From: Dicaeum eximium
Taxonomy: Eukaryota > Chordata > Aves > Passeriformes > Dicaeidae
Length of the DNA: 64,000 nt
Assembly: GCA_013396995.1 (NCBI GenBank)
Contig: VWZP01008342.1
Span: forward strand, 1 to 64,000
Direction of reading: 5' to 3'
Part shown: in pieces, positions 59,990 through 64,000 of the stretch
How positions within the stretch are numbered: position 1 is the first letter of the stretch
How the letters are laid out: each line of letters opens with the position of its first letter
The notes under the pieces: generated by a model
Databases searched by the model: none
What the model was told of the DNA's origin: nothing
What the model saw: only the letters and a program-made list of their open reading frames with translations
Translations under genes and position numbers: made by a program

Positions 59990-60890
59990 CATCGCCTGAA
60001 ACCAGAGCTGTATCTCACCGCTAACTCACAGCCTCTGTCTCTGATGAGGAAATTACACGGCTAAACGCCTGTTCAAGACCAGCCACTAAACCGCTCCCAC
60101 AGTATTATCCTAAAATTTGCTAATAGCGGCTCTTTCACATAAATTAAGTGATAATGAAAAAAAGCCTCCCTTTGAATTTATATATATATATTTCAGCAGA
60201 GAATAATGTTTTATTTAAAATAGTTACAGCGCGTCTTTTGATTTGGAGTTTAAAGTAAATAATATTTGTACATCTAAAACATACTCAAGACAAATGAAAA
60301 GCCTCTAGATGCTTTTGTATGAGATGCTGAAGAGCTCTACAAACTTAAAAGCACAACCTCAATTAAGCCCATCTTCATCTGGAAAAAAAATTAGCAACTG
60401 AAAGCTGAATATATTAGATAATGCACACTTGCAGGAGAGCATTCTCTTAGCAAAAAATTCTTGATAACCAACCTAAAGCTGGCCTTCGAGTTGCTCGATG
60501 CTAATTTTGTTTGAAATTGTTTAACTAACTCTGAATAGATATCCATATTCAACAAAGACATAATTAATGGCAACCTTTTCTTCTGCTTCATAGCAGAAGA
60601 CATCATAACAAGTTCAAAAGTATAAAAAGATTTTTATAGTAACTAATTTAAGGACAAAGGGTTGACCTCTAGCATTTCATTACATAAACTGAGCGAATGA
60701 AAGAAGAGTGACAGTATTCATCCTTGTTCAATTCAAGCAGCCAATTTCAAAATGCAAATCATAATCTGCAGATGTTGGAGCCTGATATATTTTTTTAAAA
60801 TATCATTTGTTCAATTTAAGAACATCAGACATTTGAATTTTAAATTTTAAAAAAAAAAAATTGAAACCAATTCCCAGCTCCAGGTTTAGG
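59990..60890. promoter_or_regulatory. CNE-like AT-rich block
   Basis: A repeat-poor AT-rich block with a short (TA)n at 60,179-60,192 and many homeobox-like cores. It ends in an A run near 60,850-60,861. The regulatory reading is an inference. Confidence 0.25.
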
Positions 60891-63649
60891 CGCAGCATGA
60901 CTGTGCGCTTGGAGCCAGGGTCTGCTGGGGCTCCCCTCCCTCCCCACCTCCCCAGCCATTCATTTTAGACATTATTCCCAAAACCTTTTAATGGAGAAGT
61001 TCTGCTAAGCCGTACATTTTTTCTGATTAGCACAGCTGGCCAGTGCCGCTGCCTCTGCAGCCCTGGGATGACGGAGAATAGCTCTGAGTGGAGCCCGGCA
61101 AGCGGCTCTATCCTCCCTCCCCACCTGTGGGCACCCTGCTCCTGTGGCCAGGCCATGTCCACATACCCAGTGACTGAGGGGGACGGATCCTCCCTGGATG
61201 TGCTGCCATGGGGCTGCTGTGGCACAGGGAAAAGTGTCCTGGCTCTGGTCCCCATGGGTGGCAGAGCCCCAGAGCCCTTGCCTGGAGAGGTGACAAGAGC
61301 ACAGGTGGGGACAACAATGGGAGGGGAGCTGACTCTGAATTTAGGAACACAACCCCAAACCTCCACAGCCAGGTTTTCTTTTAGGTGCCAAGGGACAAGG
61401 CGCAGTGGGAAAGGAGGAGATTTTGGCTGGACCATGGATGATCTGCAATCCTTCAGCAGGGGAGGGATGAAGTCTCAGTCCAGCTTGACACTTGGCACAC
61501 ACTTGTTCCACAGGGCTCTGGGGAAGTCACACGAGGGAGCCCGGGGGAGCAGCTCCAGGTCAGTGGGTATCACACACTGTGCTGAGTACAGATCCACAGA
61601 TCTATGGAGGGGTTCCTTCCTCATTCTCTTCAATTCTCCTTCTCTTCTCCCCTAAGAAGGAAGGAAATTCACCTTTCTCCCCCAAGCAAAGGAAGCCCAG
61701 GAGTGACATTAAGAGACACTTTTAATGTGCCCAAGGGGGCCAAAGGATGCATCGCCATGCCCGACACAATGGCAGCACAAGTTCCCCCCTTCCCATTTCT
61801 AAACCAGCTCTGACAGCTGTTTTCAGGTTTGCAGGGATAACCAACAGGGCTTGGTACTGCTGAGCCTGGACACGTGGTGTTTGATTTCTCCCAGGAAATG
61901 GCTTTAGGATGTTTGGAAGTGTTTTTGGAGAAGCATGAGATTTTAAAATTTATTTTGACCATTGAAACACACAGTAGTTTCTGGCCTCATTGAACAGGGC
62001 TGTAGGGTACAGTGGACCAACACTGACATCTCCTCAGTGAGCAATTCCCTTCCTTCCTTAATAAACAGAAAAGATCCCACATTCCCACCACGTGGCCCCT
62101 AGTTACCTCTAAGTTACAGTGAAGCACAACCTCTGCAAAGGCATGTATATTAATTAAATTGCTGCTGATTAGGACCCATCAGCAAATCGAAGTGCTCAGA
62201 GAGAGACTGAAATAAATGCCCAGGAGCATCCCCGGGGAGAGGAGACCAGCAGCGCTGTGCTGTGCTGTGGCCTCACACAGAGCAGAGCAGAGCAGAGCAG
62301 AGCAGAGCAGAGCAGAGCAGAACAGAGCAGAGCNGAGCAGAGCAGAGCAGAGCAGAGCAGAACAGAGCAGAGCCATTTCTGAGAGGCCAAGCACAGTTTT
62401 GTCCCAAGCCCTTCCCAAAGGCCAGGAACCCGTGCCCATCCCGGCCCTGCTGGGGCGGGGTACGGGCAGGAGGAAGGGCTGGTCCTTGCCAGCCCTCCTA
62501 CACAAATAGACGCTGCAGCTGTCACAGGGTGAAATAAATGACTTCCGGAGGTTACGGAGAATAAATGAATCCATTCAGGCACAAGTGAAGGGGACATTGT
62601 TTTCCCCCTCGAAAAAAAATCCCTCCCCAACAATCTATATATTAAGGTATCAATGAACAACCAATTCATTCAGTTATGACACAGGAAATCTAAAGCAGAA
62701 TGGGCTGCAAAACAAACTCGATTTATCTGTGCCACACAGATGAGGAAAAAAATGCCTCTTGTTGGCTACTCTGCCGGGGCTGGGGCTCCTCTCGAGGATT
62801 CCTGCCACACACAGAGTGTTTTTTTCTGATGCCTTAGTGGTGGGTGCAAACTTCTGAGATTAAGATTGTTCCCTTAGGTTTATCCTCTTCAGGGACGTGT
62901 GCACAATACGCCTTTGGAACGTATTTAAAGCCAGGCTGCAGATGCACATAATCTCTACCCTCCCCCTCCACAAATGGGAGACATGGAGGTTTGGGTTTTC
63001 TTATTTTTATAGGGAGAGGAATTACTCATTCAAAGAGAAACTGAGTCTTCACTGTGGAAACCTTCATTTTTATATTAGAAAAAAAGAGGCAAAACCGAAA
63101 ACCCAGGCTTGAGCCAGACCCCATTTCTCAAAACAAGGCAATACCTCCCTCTTATCCCTCCTCTCCCAGCTCTCAGCAGCAGCCCTGAGCTCACCCAGGG
63201 GACCCCATCTGCTCCACCACGTCTGGGCACACACTGAGCCTGATGGGACACCCCCAGCCCCGACTCCGGAAGGGACAGAGGGACAGTGCCCTCCCTGCCC
63301 TAGGCACTGCCACGGACCTGCTTCCCTGAGCCCACTCCCCTTTGCTGTCCAGCACTACAAACCCGAAACGTGGCTGAGAAACAAAGCCCATCCTCCTCTT
63401 CTAAAACATTCATGCTTAGCTGTTTTCCCCAAGTAACGTTAAAAAAATCTCTTAAAAATGAGTGCAGTGGGTCAATCGTGTTGTAGAAACGGAATTGGTA
63501 CCCAGCTGCAAGGAACACTCGGCATGAAGGCGAATAATCCAAAAGGTTTTAATTAGGCAAAGCAGCAATAAATGAAGGAATATGAGCTTGGATGAGAACA
63601 CTCGAACATATAAATAATCGGGAAAGGCGAGATACGGCTACGCTTGAAG
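60891..63649. other. Intergenic; nothing recognised apart from one repeat
   Basis: No gene supported. The 195-codon plus-strand frame at 61,068-61,655 has no domain or splice logic that I can identify. Confidence 0.4.
62277..62373. repeat. (AGAGC)n pentanucleotide repeat
   Basis: About 19 units of AGAGC/GAGCA with two AACAG variants (near 62,321 and 62,361) and an ambiguous base at 62,334. Alternating serine/alanine/glutamate-type peptides from it are artefacts. Confidence 0.97.
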
Positions 63650-64000
63650 GGGAGATCTCCCTCCTGCCAGGGAGCCCCGAAACAAGGCAGGGCACAGCGT
63701 GCCCCCCGCCGGGACCCCAGGGGCTCTGCAGGAGCAGCATCCCGGGCGCAGTGGGGCGCATTAATGCGGAGCACATTCCCGATCCCGTGCGCAGAGCCAG
63801 CAGCCCACCCCTTCCGTCAGCTGGTGACTTCCTCCGCGTCCCGGACAGCTGCACGTCTGTCCATCTGTCTGGTTGCGGCGTCCTAGCCGCCCCGTGCTGC
63901 CCGCGGTACTCCGCTCCGGAGGGGTCCCCGGCAAAGGCGGGATGCGGCCGGGCGCGGGGCTCCCGGCCGCTCCTTAGGAAGCAACTCACGCTCCCGCGAC
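63650..64000. promoter_or_regulatory. CpG island running off the window end
   Basis: GC and CpG density rise to the right edge, strongest at 63,880-63,975. This could be the start of a promoter whose gene lies beyond the window. No exon could be assigned. Confidence 0.45.

Noticed and set aside
1..64000. Bacterial or phage systems, CRISPR arrays, operons
   Set aside because: Introns, CR1 elements, LTRs and CpG islands show vertebrate DNA; the tandem repeats present lack spacer structure.

Overview
The window reads as vertebrate nuclear DNA, most likely from a songbird (passerine). Coding sequence is sparse and split by GT-AG introns. There are CR1-type LINE 3' ends (positions 40.7, 46.1 and 46.3 kb) and avian-style retroviral LTRs (2.5, 37.2 and 44.7 kb). 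Microsatellites are abundant and GC-rich CpG islands alternate with AT-rich blocks. There is no bacterial-style gene organisation, and almost every ATG-to-stop ORF is a chance reading. The repeat and species assignments come from memory of avian families, with no search run.

Left part (about 6.4-27.26 kb): one split gene on the minus strand, which I identify as KIZ (kizuna centrosomal protein). Its first exon ends at 27,069 beside a 71-nt assembly gap in a CpG island. The chain then runs leftwards through exons at 25.2, 23.7, 18.1 and 16.4 kb, a less certain middle section (13.4, 12.8, 12.4 kb), and three exons at 11.4, 10.6 and 6.4 kb. The phases of exon 1 to 16.4 kb and of 11.4 to 6.4 kb fit exactly. 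The exon 1/exon 2/exon 3 junctions resemble human KIZ as I recall it. The 3' end was not found and probably lies at lower coordinates. A near-perfect RFX X-box sits in the KIZ promoter, which suits a centrosome/cilium gene.

Right part (27.3-64 kb): no protein-coding gene that I can support. It holds CpG islands at about 33.0-33.9, 52.65-52.95, 55.1-55.4, 57.9-59.0 and 63.65-64.0 kb. Between them lie AT-rich, homeobox-motif-rich blocks (for example 38.9-40.0, 42.1-43.1, 47.1-47.5, 49.7-50.0, 55.4-57.0 and 60.0-60.9 kb) of the kind seen in conserved regulatory deserts. It also carries the LTRs, CR1 fragments, several tandem repeats and a 475-nt gap. In human, KIZ lies near XRN2, NKX2-4, NKX2-2 and PAX1, so a developmental regulatory landscape is a reasonable inference, but nothing here proves conservation.

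No tRNA, rRNA, CRISPR array or known microRNA was recognised. The most interesting items are the KIZ promoter X-box, exon 1 hidden in a gap, the frame conflict at 13.4 kb, the duplicated splice-donor unit at 16.4 kb, and the CpG-island cluster in the apparently gene-free right third.
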